Below, in pieces: positions 49,147 to 60,200 of a stretch of DNA of 64,000 bases; the first letter of the stretch is position 1; every line of letters starts with the position of its first letter. The DNA comes from Isoetes taiwanensis (Eukaryota; Streptophyta; Lycopodiopsida; Isoetales; Isoetaceae). The translations under genes and the position numbers were made by a program. Location of the stretch: assembly GCA_021234155.1 (NCBI GenBank), contig JAJEKV010000096.1, forward strand, positions 1,928,010-1,992,009, given 5' to 3'. The notes under the pieces are model-generated. The model searched no databases. It saw only the letters and a list, made by a program, of their open reading frames with translations, and was not told the origin of the DNA.

Positions 49147-49675
49147 AAAAGGGCATTTGAAAATGAGCATGAGCAGAACTGCCAACAAAGTTTCACGTAC
49201 ACAGGGGATGGGGGGGAGGGACAGACAACTCTATTTATCATGACCTGCAGGATCTACGAGAGGGTAGTCTTTGTTATACAGGCCCCCCTCCCCTCCCCCA
49301 ATGTGGACCAAAAGTGCCATGCAAGCCGTCTGTCCCCGTCATTTTTGTGCTACAGAAATACAAGTCAACAAATATAGTCGCTACTAACAGGAGGAGACGA
49401 TGACCTGCTCTCGAGTAACAAACTAATCTGACTAAATAAATTAAGCCGACTAACAAACTAATTCGATTACCTACTCTCTGAAACCTTTAAAACTAAAAAA
49501 TGGAGATCAATTTTTCAAGAACGGAGGATCATTGATAGCTCAGGATCACTATCAAGTGGAGGTCTTAGATGAAGAATACAACATTTCAACAATCTTCGAT
49601 CTCATTTTGAGGATGTCAAGTAAGAACTAATGGATCAATTCTTTGTATATTGATTTGGGTTTACTGTCATAAAGG
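49147..49675. other. Spacer with G-rich and C-rich tracts, left of the Merlin transposase
   Basis: GGGGATGGGGGGGAGGG at 49204-49220 and CCCCCCTCCCCTCCCCC at 49283-49299 are opposite in strand sense and could form a hairpin or G-quadruplexes. After the C tract comes ATGTGGACCAAAA, which has an inverted counterpart near 50978-50998 on the far side of the transposase. No gene was seen. Confidence 0.4.
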
Positions 49676-50470
49676 GAATGTGAGAAATGTCATAAATCAA
49701 TGAAATTAAAAACAAACAACACAAGAACTAGGGATGGTAAGAAATGGAAATGCAAAGGTAAGAGGTGTAATTTTAGTTGCAGTCTCTGTAGAAGCCATTG
49801 GTTTGCAGGTAGCCATTTGACATTGGCTCAAATGTTGACATTCATCTATTGTTGGTTGATTCAGATGCCTCAAGGTCGCCCTAAGATTGAATGTGAAATA
49901 AAAACAAATGAAAGCATAGTCAATTGGTATAATTATTGTAGATATATTTGTAATATTGCCATACAGAAACATAACGAGGTCATTGGTAGCCCATGCAAAG
50001 TGGTTGAGATTGATGAGAGTAAGTTTGGTAAAAGGAAATACAATAGAGGAAGAAGAATAGAAGGGCAGTGGGTTTTTGGTGGGATAGAAGGCAAGTCTAA
50101 TGATATGTTCATGGTTCCAGTTGCAGATTGTACAAAAGATACACTCACAGATATTATTTACCAGTATGTGGCTTCAGGAAGTATTATTTATAGTGACTGT
50201 TGGGCAAGATATGACACATAGTGGTTATCTCAGCTTGAATATCAGCATTACACAGTTAATCATAGTCTGCATTTCAAAGACCCTGAAACAAGCGTGCATA
50301 CCAATAGAATTGAGAGCACTTGGGGTGTAGTGAAACACTTTGTTTCGAGATATGAAACAGTAAAGGCATATTGTGAATCACACTCCTTAGAGTATATGTA
50401 GAGAGAAATTTCTGCCTAAGAAGGAGGATGCATTCAATGTGTTTATAAAGCCGAGTTAAAGCGGGATGCT
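49676..50470 (+). pseudogene. Merlin (IS1016/ISXO2-type) DDE transposase, decayed
   Basis: Transposase of the Merlin superfamily, which cuts and pastes its own element. The N-terminal zinc ribbon is visible from 49679 (CEKCHKSM, then WKCKGKRC) followed by SHWFAGSHL. The catalytic core then reads VVEIDESKFGKRKYNRGR (first Asp at 50012), QWVFGGIEG, IIYSDCWARYDT (second Asp at 50195) and YQHYTVNHS, VHTNRIESTWGVVKHF (Glu at 50312), so the whole DDE triad is present in order. Stops at 50219 (TAG), 50399 (TAG) and 50417 (TAA) break the frame, and another stop lies just before the zinc ribbon. The longest surviving frame is 49700-50221. It lies between direct repeats G1 and G2. Confidence 0.85.
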
Positions 50471-51272
50471 GGTAATAAAAGAAAAAAGACAGCCTTCAGA
50501 AAAGGCTACATCATAACAGCGTGATGTGCTAGTAGCGCCCTTTTAGGGAGCTCGCCCATGCTATACAAGTCCAGGGGCCTCGCGGCACAAGGGACATTAA
50601 TGTATATTCTATTCTATTATATTCTATTCTAAATCATGTGAAATTGTATATCAGTGAGGTTGTAAATGATCCAGAAGAAGAAGGATAATTGTGTAGGTTT
50701 ACAATCTAAAATTGCTCAAAGAAAATAACACTGCTTTTCTGCTCTGAAAATTGTATACATCTATTTTTTTTAACCTTTGATTTCTTTTTGTTGTCCCGAG
50801 TCTGTAAACTCTGATATTTTGCAGGTCTGTAAAGTCTGATATTTTTTGTCGGGTCTGATATGTAGTCTCGGGTCTATCATTGCAAATATATTGCTGATGT
50901 TGTCTGTTAACAAAATTCCTGATCAAAATTTGTCTCTGGTGTTGCCATCTACAAACAAAATTGGTGTCCGTGAAGTTTTATTTCGGTCCACATGGATCTT
51001 GTAGTCGACATCAATAGGGGGAGGGGGGGAGAAGCTGCAACTCTTGGGTATTTAACTATAGGATGAACATGAAGTTGACCTGGAGTTTGCCCAGATGTTC
51101 AACCACATGTTTGGCAAGGGTTTGATCACATTGAGTCAATAGTTTAACCAAAACTTGAATAAGATTTTGCCTAGGGGTGAGCTTTGACCAAAGCATTCTG
51201 AATTCACCCAGCTGTATCAACACATCCTAGGGTATTCGGGAATTATTTGGAGATCCATAAATAAGCATCTCC
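50471..51272. other. Spacer right of the Merlin transposase, no gene
   Basis: AT-rich sequence with a short tandem of TATTCTATTC (50604-50628) and repeated 'gtctgtaaa..ctgatatttt' phrases near 50800-50850. A purine-rich tract GGGGGAGGGGGGGAGAAG lies at about 51018-51035. Nothing coding was recognised. Confidence 0.4.
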
Positions 51273-51955
51273 AACAGAAATAATGGAATTGTAACCAACT
51301 TTATGGCGGATATCACGAACGAGGGGAATCTAGCACAGAAAAAACCTTAATATTTTCAAACCAAAAACATCATGATATATGGGGATCGATCCTCCTTCTA
51401 CACGCCTAGACACTTGCACCCCGCACTTGGGTTCATCCCCCAGGGGTGCAAAGGGCGCCACCTCCGTCAACACTAAATTCTTATTTATTTATATATATTA
51501 TTGTTGTGTATTAACATGTATATATGGCTCCACGTTTAGGAATGTCCCATAGGAATGATGGGCCAATGACATCTCCTGTCCTTCGCTTGGACACTTCGCA
51601 TCAGAAGTGGTCTGGGTCAGCCCGAGGACCTTTTTGGTTAGTAGTCACTGGAAAAGAGGATCTCTTGCATTTATACGATGGGAGCATCGTATGTGTTCGT
51701 GGAGTGTCACACTTAACAACTCAGTCAGTCAAATAATCAGATCTACGACTAATGTAAGTGATATCTAAATCATCAAATATGTTTTTTCCCTTATGGCTAC
51801 AAGTGGATAGGCAGGAGCCCCTTCCTCTTCTGGAATCCCTAGGATAGAAGATCATCAAGAGCAGGCGTTTTTCTTGAATTGACTCTTATCTTCACAATTC
51901 GTGGCTCTTATTTGGAGGATGAGCAGAGCAGACCGATCCATAAACTAGCTAATCT
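51273..51955. repeat. Direct repeat G, copy 2
   Basis: Second copy of 48498-49146 with many substitutions and small indels. The adjoining acceptor and exon seen at 48493 are absent here. Confidence 0.65.
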
Positions 51956-52489
51956 CGAGTCTCCAAGTAGGCATTGATTGGGCCTCTTTTAGGGAATCCT
52001 GCTTCTGTTGCTCTCCTAGCTAGTAGCTTATCACTGCAAGGGAGCTCAGCAGAGTCTTCCAGTTTCGAGTGTATTAGATTGAGCCCATAGGTGCAAGATG
52101 TACCTTGTGGGGCTCTGTCTGGATGTTTGATGCAAGGCCAAGGATTGAACTGCAAAAGCCGCCTCCTTCCCGCCCTTCGCCGGGCCTGGTCAGTATGTGC
52201 TTGGTGGGTACTGGCAACGTGGCTTACACTTGTTCACTTAGTCTAGAGTCGACTGAACATCTCAGTGGCAGGACCCTGCATCCGATTCTCGATTATCGTC
52301 GAGCAACAACTTTGCAGCTAACAGGCCACACTTTGGCCCAGCATCTTGCAAAGAGATTTTCAAAAGCCAGAAGGAGTGGATGGATGGAACATGTCTTGTG
52401 AAATGGATTTGTGTCAAAAAAAGTAAATGAAAGGAGTGATGGGGGGTGAAAAATACGGATAGGCTGCCCGACTGGAATGTAGTATGACC
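51956..52489. other. Unassigned DNA next to the mitochondrial insert
   Basis: GC content is higher than in the nuclear repeats nearby. The stretch may belong to the same mitochondrial insertion as nad5, but no mitochondrial gene was recognised. A 98-codon plus frame at 52105-52401 has no family. Confidence 0.3.
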
Positions 52490-53055
52490 ACTTGTAGTAT
52501 GATTGGGATGGGTAGGTGCAACAAGCTTTCCCCCTGAGAACCGTACGTGAGGGTTTCTTCACATACGGTTCGAATTCGGTCCTCTAGTCAGTCTCAGCAG
52601 AGCAGGTATGGTGTTAAGTACATTCAAGATCTATCTCATTCAGATATGCAACATGATTGATGACTTGAAAATTTCTTTGTTCGAGGGTACTCCGGAAGGA
52701 GAAGCTGATAGGTGGTCATATACCATATGTATATCCTATTGAACCTGAGATTCAAGTCAGCACTTTGCTTCGTAGATCGTCTTTTGCCCTTTTTTGGGGG
52801 GTTTATCTCGATAGGACTCTATGCAAGAGAAAGAAAATTAGATCATGTGCTTCACTTTGGTGATCCCCAAGCTTTGGGCAACAACTAAACATGTGTCCCA
52901 AATCAATCACATGCTCTTTTATAAAAGTATCATCACGCGCTGATCAATGGTCCGCCCAGATGATATATCATCCTACCTACTCCTACTCCTTTTTGAAAGT
53001 CATTTCGGCTCGTGATCAGAGTGAGCAGCATAGATAATCCTCCATCAAGCCGTAC
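52490..53055 (-). other. Probable group II intron fragment of organelle origin
   Basis: On the minus strand 52571-52538 forms a 34-nt hairpin with the domain V layout: GAACCGTATGTG, a short loop, then CTCACGTACGGTTC. The plant organelle norm is GAGCCGTATGCGATGAAAG with its partner arm. About 480 bases upstream, nad5 homology ends after GLVYTK and the next bases are GTACGGCTTGATGG, similar to a group II 5' boundary (GUGYG). CCTACCCATCCCAATCATAC downstream could be domain VI and the 3' end. I could not confirm that the following sequence resumes nad5. Confidence 0.5.
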
Positions 53056-54142
53056 TTTGGTGTAAACAAGCCCTGAAATGACATCTTTAGGATGGAATCC
53101 AGTGAAGAAATGGAATTCAATTAAGGATAGGATGCCTATAGGCATCTAAAAGGTGACAAGGTAGCAAGCTATCCTATCTTTTGTATATCTTGCTCATTCG
53201 ATGTAGCATGAGTCACAAAACTTGCACTCAAGGATGATGATGCTTTGAGAGGAGCGTGATTCAATGAATGAGACATGCTAACACAATAGTTTAAAATGCC
53301 GTAAGCGAAGATCATATAGCCCGATTCACTGCGAGTTGGATGAGCTATGATCCTCTTCAAATCGTTTTGTGATATTCCATGGTTGCCCGAGGAACGATGT
53401 CATAGCTCCTATAGAAGTAATAGCAATCGAAGCATTGAATGAGTATTCAGATGAAGGGGAGCGCCTTGCTATCATAGGAACGTCTGTTGTTGCTATAATA
53501 GCCCCATGAATCAGAATAGAGACTAGAATGGGATCCTCCATTGCATCGGGTAACATCATCATCCCAATCCAAGATATATCTGAACAGAATACTTTTTCTC
53601 TAGAATATTTGGCTCTGTTAGAAGTTGGAGAGTCTACCATTTCAGAAAGATCACCTATTCAATTGACGAGCATAGCTTTAATAGCTGCTTTATTTGCCTA
53701 CAGTAATGTAAACCAGAGACTGATTGACGAATACAGAGCAAGACCCACTCCCACCCGTCCTAGAAGTAACTAAAGAGAGTTATCCCCGATAACCAATATT
53801 GGCATAAAAAGCATGGGAATGGGTAAATAACACTTAAATTGAGGGCTATGTGGATCCTCAGACGTATATGAAATGAGATAAAGTTGGACTAAGCTACGAA
53901 TGAGTGTGATCACAATTGGTGTAACTACAGTCAGACTATACATCAAACATTTCCGGGGAGATCCGTGGAACAATCTTGATATAAGGAACAGCGGCTCTTA
54001 GTGAAACTTCAAAAAAAGCAATCAAAGGAAAAATAGAAGATAATGGAATGCCCATAGTGGTTCCTCTTGAACCTGGAAAATGACTAGGAGCTCTTACTAG
54101 GGAGCTATCCGGCGAGAACGACGATGCTATAAGTAAATACAT
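52990..54142 (-). pseudogene. nad5: Nuclear copy of mitochondrial nad5 (numt), decayed
   Basis: NADH dehydrogenase subunit 5 is a proton-pumping membrane subunit of complex I. The minus strand gives its N-terminus from 54142 (MYLLI.., PEMFD). Next come [17 protein letters not shown] and GDNSL (about 53940-53770), NKAAIKAMLVN (about 53710), [15 protein letters not shown] (about 53540), [30 protein letters not shown] (about 53330), and TGFHPKDVISGLVYTK (about 53060). Order and spacing follow the mitochondrial gene, with a loss of about 8 residues after MFDV, a shortened stretch before LPDAME, and frameshifts near 53360 and 53180. Codons are in the unedited state, so the copy came from DNA, not from edited RNA. 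It cannot make a protein here. Confidence 0.88.
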
Positions 54143-55643
54143 AATAAAGGCATTCCTTTCTTAGGTTATCTGGGATGGTCACCAGTGATCACTATTGAGT
54201 GAATGCCCCTAGGTGTTTTACAACACCGCCGACTGAAGCATAGGTCAATCATTCTCTGGACACTCCAGTTATCCGTATATATGACTATACACGCACTATA
54301 TCATCTAGTTTAGAAAGTAGCTATAACTATATATAGTCCTAGCATAAATAGACTTTATAAATGACAAGAGATAGATCCCGTGCGAGGTATTTGCCCGTTG
54401 CGCGGCTCATTAACACTACTTCTTCATTCGGGCCGTTTATTGCTTCTTGATGAAGAGGAAATAGAGAATACTTTGACCCTTTTTCACTTTCAGGTACCAT
54501 GGGCCTCATGACTTCTAGATGAATGCTGGACCTCACCGTTCGTCTTTTCTAGAGGAATGTCGTCTGAGAGATGTTGTTATTTGTCTATTCCCGTGTGTGT
54601 TTTCGCATAGTTCTGATCACCCATAAGCTAAGTGGGGCAGGGCCCACACCTTATGCATCTCTAAGCTACCTCACGATTACACTTACTTGTGCTTGGTGTG
54701 ATTGAGCATGGCATGCATGAATAGGCACTAAGCAGTCTAAATCACTATAGGTGACCCTTAGGTCACCCTCGGACTCATGTTAGGTAATTTGTGGTTCCTT
54801 TAGATAAGAACTAGATGGAGACAGCGGATGTAGGAAAGCATCCAGTGAGATGGGGGTTAACCCTAAGCACAGGCTGCCCAAGCTAAAACCGAGGGCCAGC
54901 AATGGAACTTACATACAAAATGCTGACTCTTCTCAAGGTGGTGGTGACATCGACTTGACATAGCCACCACTTCGATTTAGGATCTCAATTGACCATTAAT
55001 AACTACGTCGAAGAATCTTGCTCTACTTAGATATGTGGCGGACTAACCCATTGCTTGGGGGTCCAGAAGTTCTCCATACCAGAGTGGGTGCATAGAAGCT
55101 CTTGGAAGGGGTTTTACGCCCGTTAGAGCAAAAAGTAATGCACATGTTTGATTCCTGATCAAGCGCTCATGTGATCCCGATGCGGTTTGCCACGCATGTT
55201 TGCGATGCTTTCTGCGTTAAGCACTCCGCCCCGTTAAGGTAGTTCCTGAATTTGATTCGATCTAGAAGTTAGTTGATGACGTGGATCCTCTTTTAGGATT
55301 CAATGGAACATCAACTTTCTGAGATTTTCTATTGTTTTGCACCTCATCTAAGCGCTGATGGCCCAAGCGCGTGAGGTAGTAAGCGATCATTGAATGGATA
55401 TGATTAGGTTGATTCCGCCAAAGCTGTTACTTTTCTTCAATATAGGATTGGAAGGATAGTTTCAAATGTAGAACAACGGTCCCCAAAACCTCGTCTTCGA
55501 ACTCGGTGATCACATGCCACAACTAATTTAAAGCGTAGGGACTCACCAGCTAGAAGTTGTGGGCTGAGACTAGGAAGGAACATAGGGGCTTAATTAGGAA
55601 AGCACTTCAGGTCAGGTTGGCAGCCCAGGAAGGCCGAATATAA
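54143..55643. other. No gene recognised
   Basis: Part of this may be mitochondrial 5' flank of nad5, but I could identify no second mitochondrial gene or tRNA. Frames such as 54339-54536 minus have no family. The stretch ends at the LTR at 55644. Confidence 0.3.
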
Positions 55644-57195
55644 TGTGACCCACTCCCCACTTGGTGATGTGATTCGGGGGAATATCTCGCCATAAATACA
55701 TTATATTCTGGGCGTCACTATACAAGTCTACATATCTAAGTTAATTAAGTTTAACCCGTTAACCTTAAAATAATAAGGCCCATTCCACATGGCCTTATCT
55801 ATTGAAACCGCCACGCATTTATCCCCATTGCATTTTACGTGGCATCCCATGTGGACCCTCACCTATATTGAAGCAAACCTAACCCTAGACCCGCTTTCAC
55901 GTCTAGCACTGAACACTCATCCTACTGGCGCGGAAACCCGTTTTGAGCATGGATTGTGTAACGCAGCATGGGCATTACAGAAGTGTGTGCATGATGGGGC
56001 AGAGCAAGGCTTGACCAAATCCAAGGAGCATGGAGCGCCGGGGAATGGGCTACAGGAGGCGAGGTGGGTGGGTAGGTTGTGTGATTCATCACGGAAGATG
56101 CTTCTTGAGATGGGTTTGCTCTTGTATCTAGAGTAGAGCCTCCTAGAACCCTTGTTGAAAATCTTGAACCTAATCAAGGAACCCTAGCGTAAGTTAGATA
56201 TAATATGAATTAGAGTTAAGATGTTCCTAACTTATGATGTATTGAGAAGGGGGGTAGAGACCTGAGGCCATATGGTATGCTCCTAGTGTAGATCCTAGAT
56301 TCTAATAGTTCGGCTTTGTACACGCAAGGAACCTGCCAGAATATGGAAGCGCGATGTGACTCGGCCACTACCTGCGGGGCTAGAGGCAATGCAGGAGGGA
56401 GGATCCACACCCGGCCCGGGGCCTCACGGGGATCCCATAGTAGGCCTAGAGCTTATGGTGGTCGCCGTGTGGGCGAGCATGGGTTTTGACATCACAGGGC
56501 AATGCGAATTGTAAGCCACTGCCTCTCAAGAGTTTTCGTCGTAGGCTTGGCTCTTGTTTTGGGGATTAAGTGTTCAGTGCGGATGCGTGTGTAAGCCGAT
56601 TCTCTAGCCTTGAGTGGAGTTCCTCTAGACCACAGAGAGGAGATGCAACCCTTCACGCCTCGGCAGACGAGGGAAGTGCAGCACAGGTAGTCCCGATGGG
56701 TGTGGTGCCATGGGATTGCATATCAGGAAGGCTAGAGCCATGCAGGCGTCACAACCCACACTCTGCAAAGTATGCAGAGGAGAGGATGGGTGGTCAACCT
56801 ATGGTATGCTTATGCGGCCCTAGCCATTGCCATGACTCAGTCTACTCTATCTTGAGGCTAGCCCGGTCTGGGTGTCACTCACATGGGTGGGAGCCATGGG
56901 TAGACTCCATGTTTTATGGCATGTGATTATCTTCTTTGTAGTTGTGGATATGTGATGGACTACCCATCGAGGTAGTCACGATATTATTATTATTGCTGGA
57001 TTAAATGATATTTTATGCTTAAAACGTGATAGGAGCCCATAGAGGAAGGAGCGCATAAGACACCTTAAATTGTCCCGCCCCGCTAGGATCACCTGAAAGT
57101 GCGGGGATAGGCGGAGGCCCATGCGGTCGAGGACGGATAGGATTTCCTATGGGCGTCTGTGCGGCGCCGGCGTATATATTTAAAGGGGCGTCACA
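55644..57195 (+). mobile_element. Long terminal repeat of an LTR retrotransposon, about 1.55 kb
   Basis: Begins TGTGACC and ends GTCACA, the inverted terminal words common in Ty3/Gypsy LTRs. It is followed directly by a primer binding site. A TATATATTT stretch lies 20 bases before the end. Open frames within (for example 55789-56136 and 56570-56926) have no family and are probably incidental. The partner LTR is not in the window. Confidence 0.6.
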
Positions 57196-57196
57196 A

Positions 57197-57208
57197 TGGT
57201 ATCGAGGC
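57197..57208 (+). other. Primer binding site (initiator Met tRNA)
   Basis: TGGTATCGAGGC lies one base after the LTR end. It is close to the standard TGGTATCAGAGC used by many plant Gypsy elements, apart from local changes. Confidence 0.6.
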
Positions 57209-60200
57209 AAATGTTCAGCCGTTGACCAAAGACTGGCAGGACCATATGCGAATAATTAGACTAACAGGCTAGCTAATGAATGGAATAGAAATTTAGAGTC
57301 TTGAACCCATGGCGTGGGAGAAATTTTCCATTAGTAGGGTCGTAATTAGATTAAGTATAGTCTAAGTGTAGAAATAATATAGTCAAAGAAATCTTCTAGT
57401 AATTTGAGCTCAAGTTGTTCATAGAACCCGCACCTTCCAAGCAAAAATTGAGCGAGAATTGCTCAAAAAGAAAGCTTGAAAGAAATGGCGTGGAAATGAC
57501 CACTACTTATTTAAAAGGAATTAGGAAATTTTTAGAAATAGTTAAGTGGTGAGAAAGTACCTTAATTAATAGCGCAGTTTATAATAAAATTATATAAGAA
57601 AAGTAACTACTAAATCTATGGAAACACCTCTACTCCTTAGAAGTTCTCAAATGGTAGCTTGAACCTCTCCTTTACCCTTGTAAAGGCAGTTATAAGCTAA
57701 TCTCACATTTGCCAATAAGGTGTCTACGAGCGAGCAGTAGGTGAGATGGAGTCAAAGAATTTCTTGAATAGACATGAGAGTGGAGCCATTGATAGAGGCA
57801 AGATAAACAAGAAGAGGCCACCCATCAGGAAATTTAAGTTGTTGGGAGGACCAAACAAGTAGCTAGGAAGGTTGGAAGCTCAGTTTACGGAGCGGTATAG
57901 GAAGCACTCACGATTGGGCTGACAAACAGTTCTTGAGGCACTGCTGACCTAGGCTAGACGGCGAACTTAGCCCTTAAGCTCTTCCGGTAGTCGTTTCACT
58001 CGTAGAGGCAACAATTTAGCGCACCCGGTGAATGATGTAAGGCTGGGAAAATGGAGATAAAGTGGCGTCGCTTACTGAGATGGGGAGCAAGCGTAAGAAC
58101 AACCTCAGGGAACGCCCCAAAAACCGCAGAAGAGTAGGTCGCGAATGTTGGTGATGCGGGTAAGCTTCGGCAACGGGAACAACCCCAACACCAAGAGAAA
58201 GATGCGTATTGAGCACCCGGCCGACGCTGAAAGCCAGGCAATGAGGAGGCGAGCAGCTTCAATCTTGGTAGGGAAAGCGAACAAAGAGGTGTGAAGATAA
58301 TAGGCATAGGGTGGCTGGATTTGTCGAGAAGAACCCTGGCCAGGATGAGCAGGAGGAGGGATGAGCCCAGGAGGAGAAGGACCACCAATAGGAGAGGGCA
58401 AGAGGGGAAAGAGAAGAAAGGAGGGAGGAGGCAGGAAGAGCGAGGCCCAAGGACTGCTCGGCAACCATATCCAACCTTGAGTCAAGGAGGCAACATCAGA
58501 GCTACTTGAAGCTGAAGCAAGATATAGATGCGAGAAGAAAAGCGACATCGCAGATTTATCTCTCCGCCAAGGGATAAACAAGGTAGCCAACCAAGGGTCA
58601 AAAGCAAGCCTCCACCACCTCGACTTCGATTCAGAAGAAGGTAAAAGCTGGGCTGATCCCGGCCCACAATAGAGCTGCTTTCGGCATATTCGGCATTGCC
58701 AACAGCGTACCGTCGATGATCGAAACTCTCTTTGGTCACCTACATCAAAAGGTCTATCGAGGAGTTTAAGATGAGCTCGACTACGGAACCACATCAGGCA
58801 GTAGGGATCTACGCCGAGGGCGGCCAAAAGCGGGGAGGCCAAGATCTGCACCCTTGATGGTCAGAGCCTGCGGGCGGCGAGGCGGGCTGGTACAACTTTG
58901 AAGAGGCAACCTACTAGCAATTCGCCTGGCGGTGGCTTGATCATGCCCAAAGGCCTCCACGGCGGGAGGGATTAGCGGAGAAGCCATGAGCTCCCGATTT
59001 AGTAAGCTATATAAATATAAGTTTTTACATGCATTGTTTTTACTCATTAAAAAGTAAATTCTTTGTAAATTAATTGCTTGTAGGACGCAAGAAATGCTTT
59101 CTTGTATAAATTAATTGTAGTAGAATCCCTTTGCATCTTACTTAAAAATGCTCTTAATTCACTAAATAGCATAAAATTACGACATAGAAATAAAAAAGTG
59201 GCTCAAAATGCGAAAGTGAAACCACAAAAGTCCTTGATTCTACAGCCAAAATTGATCCAAATTCGTACTAAAAGTTGTTAGAATGCTTAGAAATTGTCTA
59301 GAAATGAGTGTAGCACTTTAAATTTGTTAAAATATTCAAAAAATAAGCTTTAAAATCGGTAACCGAGGTGCGTCTGCATAGCATACTCTAGCGTTGTGGC
59401 CATGAGCCTCATTCTGTGAGCAGGCAGTTTACCCATATTTGCACTTTTAGATGTCTTTTTAGCAGCGAAATAAGTTGCTAGTTAGTTTAGGATTAGCCCA
59501 AATAGGCATCTTAGGATCATATAATTCTTAAAATTATTGACTTTTGGCGAAATCAAGGCACACGAGGATTTGAGGAGGAGTCGTCTGAAAATGAATCGCG
59601 TTGAGAGCATGAACCCTCATTTGTCTTGAAGCAGGCACAGTTTCCTCTCAATTCGTCCAAGAAAATTTTAAAATTACTTTGAAATAGGCTGCGTCGTTGA
59701 AACCTTGAGACCTCTGACTAGCAGGCGACCTGGTTTCAATATGATTTAAGTTCAAAAGAATTTTGCAAAATTACTTTGAAAATAAATTTACTTGGTACTT
59801 TATGCGGACCCACATATACATGTATTCTAGGATCTTGTAGTACCCCATTCTGGCTTTTCAATCCTATTTGAACCTCATCTTGAAAAATTCCCATAGTAGT
59901 AGAGATCGAAGCCTCCCTGCAGGGGTTGAACCCCCCAAACCCCAGGTGCCAGCCGAGAGGCGGGCATCATTTTGTGTTTGATTATAATTCTTAAATTAGA
60001 TTTAAAAAGCTTTAATTATGTTAGATAATATTAATGGCCTTGATTTAAGAACTTAATTCTTAAGCTAGATAGAGCGACGCTCTGCATTCATCTCACGACT
60101 TAGTTGTAGGCTCTTACATATCTTTGCTTCAAAGTATCTTCTTGTCTACGGTGAGTATAATCAAACCTTTTCTTAAAAACCAATTCAATTTGCCGAGGTA

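Noticed and set aside
48498-51955. LTR retrotransposon with G1 and G2 as LTRs
   Set aside because: The repeats lack TG..CA ends, there is no primer site or purine tract beside them, and the enclosed enzyme is a DNA transposase.
53528-53773. Plus-strand frame of 81 codons across the mitochondrial insert
   Set aside because: It overlaps nad5 on the opposite strand, whose order and residues fit the known protein; the plus frame is its shadow.
58105-58851. 248-codon minus-strand frame with Pro/Ser/Leu-rich stretches
   Set aside because: It lies antisense to a purine-rich stretch of a probable retrotransposon interior. The composition follows from that, and no family signature is present.
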